Shown: in pieces, positions 9,201-15,800 of the stretch
Layout of the letters: every line of letters begins with the position of its first letter
Position numbering within the stretch: position 1 is the stretch's first letter
Assembly (NCBI GenBank): GCA_002343985.1
Contig: DDTB01000015.1
Location: 1 to 64,000 of the forward strand
Direction: 5' to 3'
Origin: Chitinophagaceae bacterium UBA2375
GTDB lineage: Bacteria; Bacteroidota; Bacteroidia; Chitinophagales; Chitinophagaceae
DNA: 64,000 nt
Notes under the pieces: model-generated
Seen by the model: only the letters and a program-made list of their open reading frames with translations
The model's database searches: none
Told to the model about the DNA's origin: nothing
Translations under genes and position numbers: made by a program

Positions 9201-12124
9201 CAGTTACATTAACGGCTTCAGGCGCAGACACTTACACATGGGCTCCTGCTACCGGGTTATCCGCTACAACCGGTGCATCAGTTGATGCAACTCCTGCAGT
9301 AGGTACCACTTATACTGTAACCGGCACGGATGCCAACGGTTGTACAAATACAGCTACTGCGGTGATCTCTGTTTCTCAGAACCTCACCAATGTTGCTGCA
9401 ACCGCTACGGCTAACCCGATTTGTGAGGGATCTACCCTCAACCTGGCAGCCAACCATGATCCGCTGATTGGTTATAGCATGAATGCAAATAGTGGCGTAG
9501 CATTCATTGATATCAGCACTACAGGTACAGCCGTTACCGGTACCCTGGGTGATGACAGTGAACATAACATCACATTCCCTTCATTCACATTTAACAATGT
9601 GGCTTATACCACAGCACGGGTTGGTAACAACGGCGCCATGGTATTTGGTGCAACTACTGGTGATGTGAACTTCTCTAATGCTGCATTCCCCAACAGCCAG
9701 CACACGGCAGGAAACGTATTCCTCGCTCCGTTCTGGGATGACCTCGACATCAACATCTCGGGTAACAGCATCAGGACACAAACCGTAGGTAATAAGTTCA
9801 TCATCCAGTGGACGAACAAGGATCACAACTCCTTCACCACCGGTGCTGTAACCTTCCAGGTTCAGCTTGACCTGACGACCAGCGAAGTGCACTTTGTGTA
9901 CCAGGATGTTATCTTCGGCAGCGCAACGTACGATGCCGGCGCATCAGCTACCGTTGGAATCCAATGGGCAAATGCTGCGGGAAGTTTTGTACAGTACTCT
10001 CATAACACCGCGAGCTTGTCGAACGGACAAAGCATCACGTTCACGCCAAGCACAGCTACCTATAGCTGGTCTGGCCCGAACGGCTTTATCTCAACCGACC
10101 GCAACCCGGTGATCAATAACGTAACAGCCGCAAACGCGGGTGTATACACAGTAAACATCCTCACTGCAGCCGGTTGCCCTGCAACTGCAAGCACTGCAGC
10201 CGTGGTGGTGAACGAGCGTCCTACCGGCGTATTGAGCGGAACAGATGTTGCTTATTGCGAAGGCTCTGTGTTGCCAACAACATTGAGTATCGCGGTAACA
10301 GGAACCGGCCCATGGAGCGGTACACTGTCTGATGGATCTACATTTAGTGGCTCTGTAAGCCCAATCACGGTCAACGTAACACCAAGTGTTACCACTACTT
10401 ATACCATCGCTACTTTAACGGATGCCAATTGTGCATCTGTGGCCGGCGACCTGAGTGGTAGTGTAACCGTTACCGTTAACCCGCTGGCTACAACGCCTGT
10501 GGTGAGCGTAACACAGCCTACCTGCGCCGTGGCAACCGGAACCCTGACCATCACATCACCTGTTGGCAGCGGTATCCTGTACAGCCTCGATGGTGGTCCG
10601 TTCCAGCCAACACCTGTATATAGTGGCGTAGCTCCGGGCCCACACACTGTGGATGTACAGAGCGCTGCAGGTTGCGGTTCTACCGGGGCTGCCAGCGTAA
10701 CCGTGAACCCGCAGCCATTTATCCCGGCTCCGCCAACCGTTACGGGTATCGTGAATGTGTGCCCATACATTGGTACAGGTACACCAATCACATACACCGC
10801 TTCTGCTGCCGGCGCGACCAGCTATACCTGGACTGTTCCAAGCACAAACGTAACCATCGTATCAGGTCAGGGTACCAATACGCTTACGGTTACATTTGCT
10901 AATGGCTTTGCAGCTCAGGCCAGCAAACAAATCCGTGTCAGGGCCAACAGCATCTGCGGAAGCAGCGCCCAGACCATTTACTACCTGGCTGCTCAAAGCC
11001 CGGTTACACCAGGCACCATCACAGGCCCAACCAATGTGTGCTCATTCCTGGGTGGACCGGCTACAGCAACCTATACCATCAACAAGGCACAGGGTGCAGC
11101 CAGCTATATCTGGACTGCCCAGTCTGGCACAACGACGATTACCAGCGTAAACGGACCGGGTGAAAACGATACGACCATTACCGTATTGTTTGCTCCAGGC
11201 TTCACGACGAGTGCGATCACGGTACAGGCTGTGAACGATTGCGGTGTGAGCGGCGTACGCAGTATCACCGTAACAAGGGCCAACCCAAGCACGCCAAGCC
11301 TGATTGCAGGCCCAACCAATGTGTGCGAGCACATCGCGCCAAATGGTACCCCGGCTACTTACACAGTACCGCTGCAACCATTTGTAACTACATACACATG
11401 GACGCTGCCTTCCGGCGCACTGAACGTAACCGGACAGGGAACCAACACGATCAGCTTCATCTATCCTGCAGGCTATACCGGTGGCAGCATCAGTGTAACA
11501 GCCAGCAACGGTTGCGGAAGCAGTGCGGCTCCAAGGTCATTGACCGTAACCACACTGAGCCCGGCTACCCCAAGCGTGATCGACGTGATCAATACGCAGA
11601 TCTGCCCGAACAGGGAGTACACGTACTCAATCGCATCGTTGCCAGCCAACGCTACGAGCGTACAGTGGACGGTACCTGCCGGTGCAACACTGGTGAGTGG
11701 ACAGGGTACAACCAGCATCACGGTAACGTATCCGTCCACAGCGATCGCCGGTACGGTGAGCGCTGTAGCGGTGAACAACTGCGGCACGAGCGTAGCGCGT
11801 AACGTGGAAGTGAAACTGCCAGCCTGCCCGGATCCTGAGTTCGCGAAGGGTGTACAGGTAACACCTGCACCTAAGCAGGTTGACCAGATGGAAGTGAGCG
11901 TGTTCCCGAACCCAAGCGTGAGCGACTTCAAGTTGCAGGTGCGCAGCAAATCGAACGAGATCATCCATGTTCGTGTACTGGATATGACCGGAAGGGAGTA
12001 TAAGGTACACCAGATGATGTCGAACGAGACGCTGAGCCTGGGCTCAACGCTGAAGGCAGGGGCATATATCCTGGAAATCCGCCAGGGCAAGGAACTGAAG
12101 ACGACGAAAGTGTTGAAGTTCTAA
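215..12124 (+). CDS. P1: giant T9SS-exported multidomain surface protein (3969 aa)
   Basis: This is a probable adhesin or matrix-like protein exported by the Sec pathway and then T9SS. The signal peptide has a hydrophobic core at residues 89-104 and a VQA|Q cut after about 109. It follows a long N-tail, so M50 (nt 362) or M62 (nt 398) are alternative starts. Order of parts: jelly-roll-like domain (about 111-290), FnIII (293-387), Gly/Thr/Asn-rich beta-helix-like region (395-1170), then a long run of Ig/PKD-like and CHU_C-type Ig domains. Three copies of a roughly 190-residue module (1308-1490, 2200-2393, 2649-2839), a MAM-like module ending WALDDVRIEY (1741-1932) and a NIDO-like module (3081-3279) are nested inside Ig domains. 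Four PKD-like repeats (3506-3872) and a T9SS type A domain with VFPNPS at 3896 end the protein. No catalytic motif was recognised, and the ligand is unknown. Confidence 0.9.
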   Translation: MNNIYKTVIKYREDKGSRKNSVTRTVSNRARSPFLRLSYTVSDFFAQIFMQLSSIPKTQLHMQTINPNTQQVRCQQAGAANRLNATWRFFSVMFMAFLFLVAGAGQVQAQTTLISPTGEGGFENGPTLAANNWLDNSGAQTNKWFAGSVAVSSAGSNSAYISSSPTGATYDYNINAASVVAIYRDFTVPAGETKVTISFKWKSAGESCCDYLRVWLTPTTFTPTAGTQTASGSGNVQLGGNLNNNTTYQTFTNVQSLVPGQSYRLIFEWRNDGSLGPSPAASVDEVSVVSAVPQPANAAPINFSATAVTQTGFTINWEDNSTNETAFRVYRSTDNITFTQQGSDIASTSTATTGTAYNLAQTGLVPGVTYFYRIAAVFDLESAFLTGSQATNAPGNIVSTGVGGNWSVGATWVGGVAPTATDNVTIADGATVTIDNTTPVCLNLTVGQGTSGILQYIGGATAGTLIVYGDVTVSTGATFTSNTGTGTKALRLGGPLNTSPYTSNLTVNGTFQMNATATAFVSTSFFGNQNGTVSGTGSINFGPITVSKGTTATGAIQDVTAVITQTAPTASGNRLTITNGTFRLSSASTLTPYFAGQTICASTGRLWLNNSGASIQCVGTGTTTGAGAPTVTGILKIDAGTFGYGSGNNTLTFSSGSGILDMTGGTLNHFGGVNFPSSAGTQFNMSGGNINVDVQAGNSTTTTAFSIGASTTVNWSGGNITIIDPAASSGNTAWSATSGGTKSITGGTLRIGDGTSTTSGGTLSNTSGFGITSGMPIWDLVIDNRTDANTSRMARITGQTNVLNSITINPNAYLFTGTGTASNTIIFTGATLTNNGTLAGTEPGGTQSIGTIQYGNGATGAQSIAGSGSFVNLGSVSVNNNGGLTLNQVNQLNAVRVNVFDTGNVVNSAKLTLGLGGTSSSFVQFGQASGTAAVGTFDVAPTFNLGSGGLSIIYSQEGAARTSGVEIPVSRTLQGVTINNTNGVTLSGGAASTAALTLTAGNLNTSSANLLTVTGTTTGAITGGSATSFVNGPIARALPASLIIGSTYNFPTGKSGYNNFQLVNPTTNAGGTVTVQAEVFDGNSGGTPGNLMGSINTSRYWAASITDGGANFTNTLVRLNDTRGTQDAIAASATQNGAYDQQGGVVATLATNFITTTAPELTNLPGFFLMGNLAAASLSNLAITPSGNQCTNVARTVTVTATPGGAPVATVVINYQVDGGANQQVSMTNIGGNDWQGTIPTVTPANGTVTWSVQATDNNSLQSNISGTSYQDEPLFSVSVSAAASPSTVCSGSPSELTATVTQPSVNVTLGAGATTATSYDGIFYHLFGGNKSQFLVRASELTALGLTAGNITSLGINIASGTGTYNGFSVQIGHTTQTVMNSTLISSGLSEVFSSPSYSPSTGVNTFNFTSPFNWNGTDNVVIQFCWSNNNGGGTSNYARIDATPFVSCSYYRADNQAPAVLCANNTATSTTSNRPQFIFGKPGMQFSYAWSDGTNNVGSTNPVTVNPTSNTNYTVTITESVTGCTKTSDPITVTTLPLPTAPITAPSSQCGVGVPTCFAVGAANGNYRWYLTPTGGTAIPGEVNGTLSSYSISSTTTFYVAITDGTCESQRTAVVASVSEPDAVQALVDDNTPCLNTAISLSAQQTGSNQSYTYTWTASPEAGSGILNSSAPVGNPVSVTPTAVGTYIYTVTAVDGACTASSTVSVTVQALPAIAQVTATPGTVCAGAPVTLAGTNPVSSATALSQPFESFPVANFTTTGSGVTWTGSTTYYNQGSAAAFATYAADANGALAMNSGINLVGLLNPKLKFAQIVATENDYDVARIEYSTNGGTTWQGIPATAYQGSGVIPGFVSPNIAFQTNSYPEWSAQFTSSSSTYPAGPATALWKQETIDLSAFSSASDFRIRFAMTSDGSVQYAGWALDDVRIEYDSPISLNWSWDNGAGSGISVTVNPLTTTTYTATATDPATGCSATSSVTVTVNPIPADPTTTSSEQCGAVIPTASVSSNSGEPTPIFNWYDAPTAGNLLQSDVSATYLQVVSTTTTFYVSEITGAGCESGRVAVTVTVQDPDVLTVTSSSTNNVCLGASFDLSSSYTPDFNTFATFDLTATGGANSGVTGTVSLVPNATGSDPYTVTPSAPGSYTYTITAFDPDKGCTSIGTFTVTVNALPVITSVSGTPTTVCAGEPVNLSAVINGEVTGTAALGAGAISSSSVNSSFFPGFWGGAKTQYIIRASELTAAGVLPGAITSLAYEVVTVGQTYQGFAVSIGHTTQTTAPNPFISTGLTQVYRGTLADDGYLPVVGVNTLAFGTGAGSASSFVWDGTSNIVINICWSRVPSASTASATTMKVDNTGFTSSCYRQRDNLTPAAMCAETTPSTTTSAERPRFIIGGQVIGNIASNYTWEWNPGAVSGFNVTVNPTTTTAYTATVTDGNGCSATSAPVNITVNPLPAAPVTNDPVVRCGPGVVNLTATGGAGTLNWYNVPTGGTSLQTGGAYSPTVTSSTVFYVSETSAEGCEGPRSAVNVTVNAAPNLAINAIGSTTFCEGGSVVLDASSTSDPSYINFSWSPATGLSSTNTAVVNANPPAGTYIYTVTADDGISGPAGCSNTAIVTVTVNPNPVITSATANPANICIGGSSALVATSIPSAPGTAALGAGGTNSSSTNASFFPGGWGGAKTQYIIRASELSALGFVAGPITSLGYEVTVVGQTYQGFAVSLGHTTQTTATTTFISSGLTQVYRGTLTDDGYLPVVGVNTLAFGTGAGSSSSFVWDGTSNIVVNICWSRVPAASTSTSTTMKVDNPGFTSTCYRQRDNLTPAAMCAETSALSTGSLRPRFIIGGILGTDITNTLNWIWNPGGLIGANQSVAPTSTTSYTVTATNGFGCSTTSAPVTVNVVPVAANATATPSTPVCAGSSVALAANGTGGEPLSYSWSDGTTVVGATATLNVNPTVTTTYTVTVTDVCGNPTTSSVTVTVNPLPTVTVTPTSANFCHPGGTAVTLTASGADTYTWAPATGLSATTGASVDATPAVGTTYTVTGTDANGCTNTATAVISVSQNLTNVAATATANPICEGSTLNLAANHDPLIGYSMNANSGVAFIDISTTGTAVTGTLGDDSEHNITFPSFTFNNVAYTTARVGNNGAMVFGATTGDVNFSNAAFPNSQHTAGNVFLAPFWDDLDINISGNSIRTQTVGNKFIIQWTNKDHNSFTTGAVTFQVQLDLTTSEVHFVYQDVIFGSATYDAGASATVGIQWANAAGSFVQYSHNTASLSNGQSITFTPSTATYSWSGPNGFISTDRNPVINNVTAANAGVYTVNILTAAGCPATASTAAVVVNERPTGVLSGTDVAYCEGSVLPTTLSIAVTGTGPWSGTLSDGSTFSGSVSPITVNVTPSVTTTYTIATLTDANCASVAGDLSGSVTVTVNPLATTPVVSVTQPTCAVATGTLTITSPVGSGILYSLDGGPFQPTPVYSGVAPGPHTVDVQSAAGCGSTGAASVTVNPQPFIPAPPTVTGIVNVCPYIGTGTPITYTASAAGATSYTWTVPSTNVTIVSGQGTNTLTVTFANGFAAQASKQIRVRANSICGSSAQTIYYLAAQSPVTPGTITGPTNVCSFLGGPATATYTINKAQGAASYIWTAQSGTTTITSVNGPGENDTTITVLFAPGFTTSAITVQAVNDCGVSGVRSITVTRANPSTPSLIAGPTNVCEHIAPNGTPATYTVPLQPFVTTYTWTLPSGALNVTGQGTNTISFIYPAGYTGGSISVTASNGCGSSAAPRSLTVTTLSPATPSVIDVINTQICPNREYTYSIASLPANATSVQWTVPAGATLVSGQGTTSITVTYPSTAIAGTVSAVAVNNCGTSVARNVEVKLPACPDPEFAKGVQVTPAPKQVDQMEVSVFPNPSVSDFKLQVRSKSNEIIHVRVLDMTGREYKVHQMMSNETLSLGSTLKAGAYILEIRQGKELKTTKVLKF
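4136..4683 (+). repeat. P1 inserted module, copy 1
   Basis: This is the most divergent of three copies of a roughly 190-residue module. Shared landmarks are LxRASEL, GHTTQT, a WxGTxNxVIxxCW stretch, CxYRxDN and RPxFIxG. It lies between CSGSPSELTATV (Ig strand B region) and FSYAWSDG (strand C region) of one Ig-like domain. Confidence 0.7.
6812..7392 (+). repeat. P1 inserted module, copy 2
   Basis: By eye this copy is very close to copy 3. Both carry GGAKTQYIIRASEL, GQTYQGFAVS, GHTTQTT, WDGTSNIV, CYRQRDNLTPAAMCAET and RPRFIIGG. It again sits inside an Ig-like domain, after VCAGEPVNLSAV and before YTWEWNPG. Confidence 0.8.
8161..8731 (+). repeat. P1 inserted module, copy 3
   Basis: This copy starts about 1.35 kb after copy 2, and the intervening Ig domains look duplicated as well. 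It is inserted in an Ig-like domain between CIGGSSALVATS and LNWIWNPG. The DNA is still clearly alike between copies 2 and 3, which suggests a fairly recent tandem duplication. Confidence 0.8.
10731..11830 (+). repeat. P1 C-terminal PKD/Ig-like repeat array (4 units)
   Basis: There are four units of about 90 residues. The pattern is xxITGPTNVC, then TYxI, SYxWTxP, SGQGTxS, a Phe-rich strand, AxNxCG and SxRxL. The last unit lacks GPTNVC and instead begins IDVINTQICPNREYTYS, like the last unit in the sister proteins. Confidence 0.85.
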
Positions 12125-12149
12125 GCCAACGGACAAGCATAAACGAAGG

Positions 12150-12176
12150 GGCCCACCGGAAACGGTGGGCCTTTTT
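12150..12176 (+). terminator. intrinsic terminator of P1
   Basis: A perfect 9-bp stem GGCCCACCG/CGGTGGGCC with a GAAA loop is followed by five T. It begins 26 bases after the P1 stop codon. Confidence 0.9.
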
Positions 12177-12275
12177 GATGTATGATGTATGATGTTAGAT
12201 GTTAGATGTGTGATGTATGGTTGATGTTGTAAGATGTATGACGTTAGATGTGCGATGTGTGATTTGTGATTTGAA
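12174..12275 (-). repeat. degenerate heptamer array, TGATGTA orientation
   Basis: Imperfect 7-bp repeats (TGATGTA, TGATGTT, AGATGTG and similar) start right after the P1 terminator. They are the reverse complement of the CATACAT/CATCCAT array at 12387-12673, so the two arrays could pair. No gene was seen here. Confidence 0.75.
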
Positions 12276-12324
12276 TGGTTAGATTAATGAGTGAAAACAA
12301 ATGTTGTTGTGTACATGGTCTCCC

Positions 12325-12339
12325 GACCCTTTCGGGGTC
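12325..12339. repeat. palindrome GACCC-TTTCG-GGGTC between two inverted heptamer arrays
   Basis: A 5-bp perfect stem, preceded by TGTGTACATG. A related element with a longer stem and a GTACACATG flank lies at 33762-33778, also next to a heptamer array. This suggests a dispersed REP-like element. Confidence 0.6.
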
Positions 12340-12386
12340 AAGAAAAAATAGCAGCATCGCGCATTGTAAAGCATAGGTCCCGCCAC

Positions 12387-12673
12387 CATCATCAAACAAT
12401 CAAACAATCATACGATCATACAATCATACAATCATACATCATACATCCTACATCCCATATCCCATATCATACATCATCCATCATACATCATACATCATAC
12501 ATCCCAGATCCCACATCCTACATCCCATATCCCATATCCCATATAATACATCATACATCATACATCATACATCATCCATCATCCATCATACATCATCCAT
12601 CATACATCACACATCATCCATCATCCATCATACATCATCCATCACACATCATCCATCACAAATAACACATCAT
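12387..12673 (+). repeat. heptamer array, CATACAT/CATCCAT/CATCCCA units
   Basis: About 290 bases of imperfect 7-bp units. With the inverted array and the palindrome it fills most of the 746-base P1-P2 spacer. The reading frame that crosses it encodes only low-complexity His/Ser/Ile/Tyr repeats and is not taken as a gene. Confidence 0.85.
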
Positions 12674-12720
12674 CTTCCGGAAAAACCCCCTCCCAAACTG
12701 TGTAAAAAATACATATTCTT

Positions 12721-12754
12721 TTTTGCCGTATCCGAAAGATTTATTATAATTTTG
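12721..12754 (+). promoter_or_regulatory. promoter for P2
   Basis: TTTTG (12721-12725) and a full TAnnTTTG match, TAATTTTG (12747-12754), are separated by 21 bases. This fits the Bacteroidota primary sigma consensus. The leader to the P2 start would be about 110 bases. Confidence 0.6.
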
Positions 12755-12870
12755 ATATAAGCCTAATCCCACCCTGTAAAAACAGCAACCTACCCCAAAC
12801 CATAAGCAATAGGGGAATGTTATATTCCCGGATAAAGTACGAGCTGGTATAACCTAATTATACACAAACT

Positions 12871-15800
12871 ATGTCTTCACGGGCCGCACAGAAACAGCCA
12901 TTCCGGCTGATCATGTCATTGTTATCCATTGGGATGATCATGTTCGGCAGTGCCCGGGCACAACTGATCCTGACTAACGGTGCACCTTCCGCATCCATCA
13001 ATTTTGCAAATACCATGCAAACTTCCGTAGGCAGCAACCCGGCCAGCGCGATTTTAGGCAATGGTTTTGAACCCAATACCGTGACCAATGGCAGGCTGAA
13101 TTCCAACGCCTGGGCATTCACCGGCCTGAGTGATGGGCCCCTGGCATATGGTGGTACCCGCACCACAGGCGATTATGCGCGGGGTGCCGTGGCCGCTGCC
13201 GTTACCACAGGCGGCATTTACGCATACCGCGGCGCACCCGCTTCTGTTGCCAACCCCACTTTAATGTTTCAACCGGCCGGATCCGATTTTACGCCAGGTA
13301 CCATCACGCTGAGGATTTTAAACAGCGGTACCACCATCATCAACCAGCTCGCTTTATCATACAATATCTTTGTACGCAACGACCAGGGTTACGCGTCATC
13401 CTTCAATTTTTCCTGGTCAACCGATGACAATAATTATACCGATGTGCCCGCCTTAAATTACAGCAGCATCGAAGTGGCCGATGGGTTGGGATGGGTACAG
13501 GTAGGGACTTCGCCTTCGCGCAGCACTACTCTCACAGGGATCAATGTGCCGCCCACCACTTATATCTACCTGCGCTGGACCATCGCCGATGTATCCGGCA
13601 GCGGCAGCAGGGATGAATTGGGTTTGGATGATATCAATGTTACTGCTACATATACAGCGCCATGCACACCGCCTGTTACACAAGCAATGGTCAGTTCTTT
13701 TGCCAATGTGGGCCCATACCAAATGGATGTGAATTTCACCAGGGGCAATGGCACAGGTGGGGTGTTGATTGTGGCCAGTACCTCAGCAACATTATCACAG
13801 CAACCGGTGAGCGGCATCAGCTATGCAGCCAATACCAATTACGGCAACGGCGACCCGCTGGGCGGTGGGTTCGTAGTGTATAGGGCCGCGGCAGCGGGGG
13901 CGGGAAACCCATCCACGATTACGGTTACCGGTTTATCGCCCAGCACCACCTACTATTTTCATGTTTTCGAATATAATATCACTGTTCCCTGTTACCTAAC
14001 GCCGGGCAATTCTGGTAACCGCACCACAGGGGCAGGTTCATCCACACTGCCCACAGATTATTTCCGGTCGAGGGCTTCCGGAAACTGGAATAATACCAGC
14101 ACCTGGGAATCATCTTCCGATAATATCACCTGGAACCCGGCTACGGCGAAACCAACGGGTTCATCATCGGGTATTGCTATCCGGACAGGCCATACGGTAA
14201 CCATTACCGCGCCGGAAACGGCCAGGCTGCTCAATATCAATGCAGGCGGCACACTCACCTATGCCAACCAGGCCGCAGGTGGATATGACCTGGATATAGT
14301 GGACGGGCCGGGGGATGACCTCCTGATATCAGGCACCTTAGAATTATACGGCATCTCACCCGGCGTAGTGGCGCCTGTCACAGTAAGGGTTTTCAGCGGC
14401 GGGCTGGTGCGCGTAAATAATAATGTGGGTGGAAACAACGCTGATGATTTCGCTTATGGCACCCAGTTTTTCGCCAATACCGGGGCCGTATATGAATGGA
14501 ATACTACCGCTACTTTCCAGGCAGCCGGTCGTACATATTTTGTGAATGCAGCTTCCACCGATGTGGCGGTATTCCGGGTGACGCAAACGACTACTTTTGA
14601 TATCGGTGGATCATCTCCAACCGTATTTAACGGCCGGTTTGAAGCCAATGCCAACCTCAACTTTACCGGTACTGCCATCAAAACATTCAGGAACGGAATT
14701 ATTGGTACTGGGACTATAAACCAATTAGCCGGCAGCGGAGAGTTTCAAATCACCAGCACCTATAACAATAACGCCAACCAATTGGGTGGCACCGGGGCCA
14801 TTAATCTCACAACCGGCTTGCGCGTTGTACCTGGCGCTTTTTTGTTCCTGGTATCCAACAAAACCGTGAATGGGTCTAATTTCATCAATGAAGGTACTTT
14901 GTACCTGCAACAGGATTTTGTCATTTCCGGCAGCACGGCATTCAACAGCGCCGCCAACTCCACGCTGGTGATTCAATCTACCGGCGGCATCAGCACGGGG
15001 GCCAGTGGCAATGTACAAACCGGAACGCGAACGTTCAATGCCAACATGACCTACCTGTATAACCGGAACATCAACCAGGTTACCGGCAGCGCGCTCCCAA
15101 CAACCATTACAGGCACGCTGCAAATCCAGAACGGCGGGGCAGGCACCACCACCACATTAACCAATACCAATACCACGGTAACAACCCTGCGTTTGGTCAG
15201 TGGTTTGTTTTCTGTTGGTGTGGGGCAGGTGTTGAATATCGCACCTAACGGTAACGTATGGGGGCAGGGTGGCAACCAATCGCAAATCGCGGGCGAAGGC
15301 TTTATCAATTTTACGGGAGCCGGCACCAGCAACCCTTCTACCGCCGGCCATTACCTGCATAATGTCAGCATCAATAACAGCATTGATTTTGTAGGCGCCA
15401 CGGCTAACCGCACCAGCATCACCGGTACTTTGGAGATCAGGAATGGTGGTTTTGTGTCGCCGGGCAAAGCGCCTTTTTATTCTTCTACGCCGGCATCAAC
15501 ATTGTTATATAATTGCACTTGTAATTATGGCGCTTTTGAAGAATGGTACCCGAACACATATGGCACAGACCCTGGTGTGCCGCATCATGTGACCATCGCC
15601 AGCAACAGTTCACTGAATTTTGGCACTTCGAATACACCGCATGAAATGCGCGGTGATTTAACCATTAGTTCTACCAGTACCTTCGCGCTTTCTACCGTAG
15701 GCGGAGGTGATTTATACATAAAGGGCAACTGGAATAAAACCAGCGGAGGCGTATTCACCAATAATACGCGCCTGGTGAAATTCAATGGCAGCAGCGGCAC

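Noticed and set aside
12291..12665. Open frame of 124 codons crossing the heptamer array
   Set aside because: It encodes only His/Ser/Ile/Tyr/Pro low-complexity repeats that result from 7-bp units read in three frames.
12387..12673. CRISPR-like array
   Set aside because: Units are 7 bp and contiguous, with no spacers of uniform length and no cas genes.
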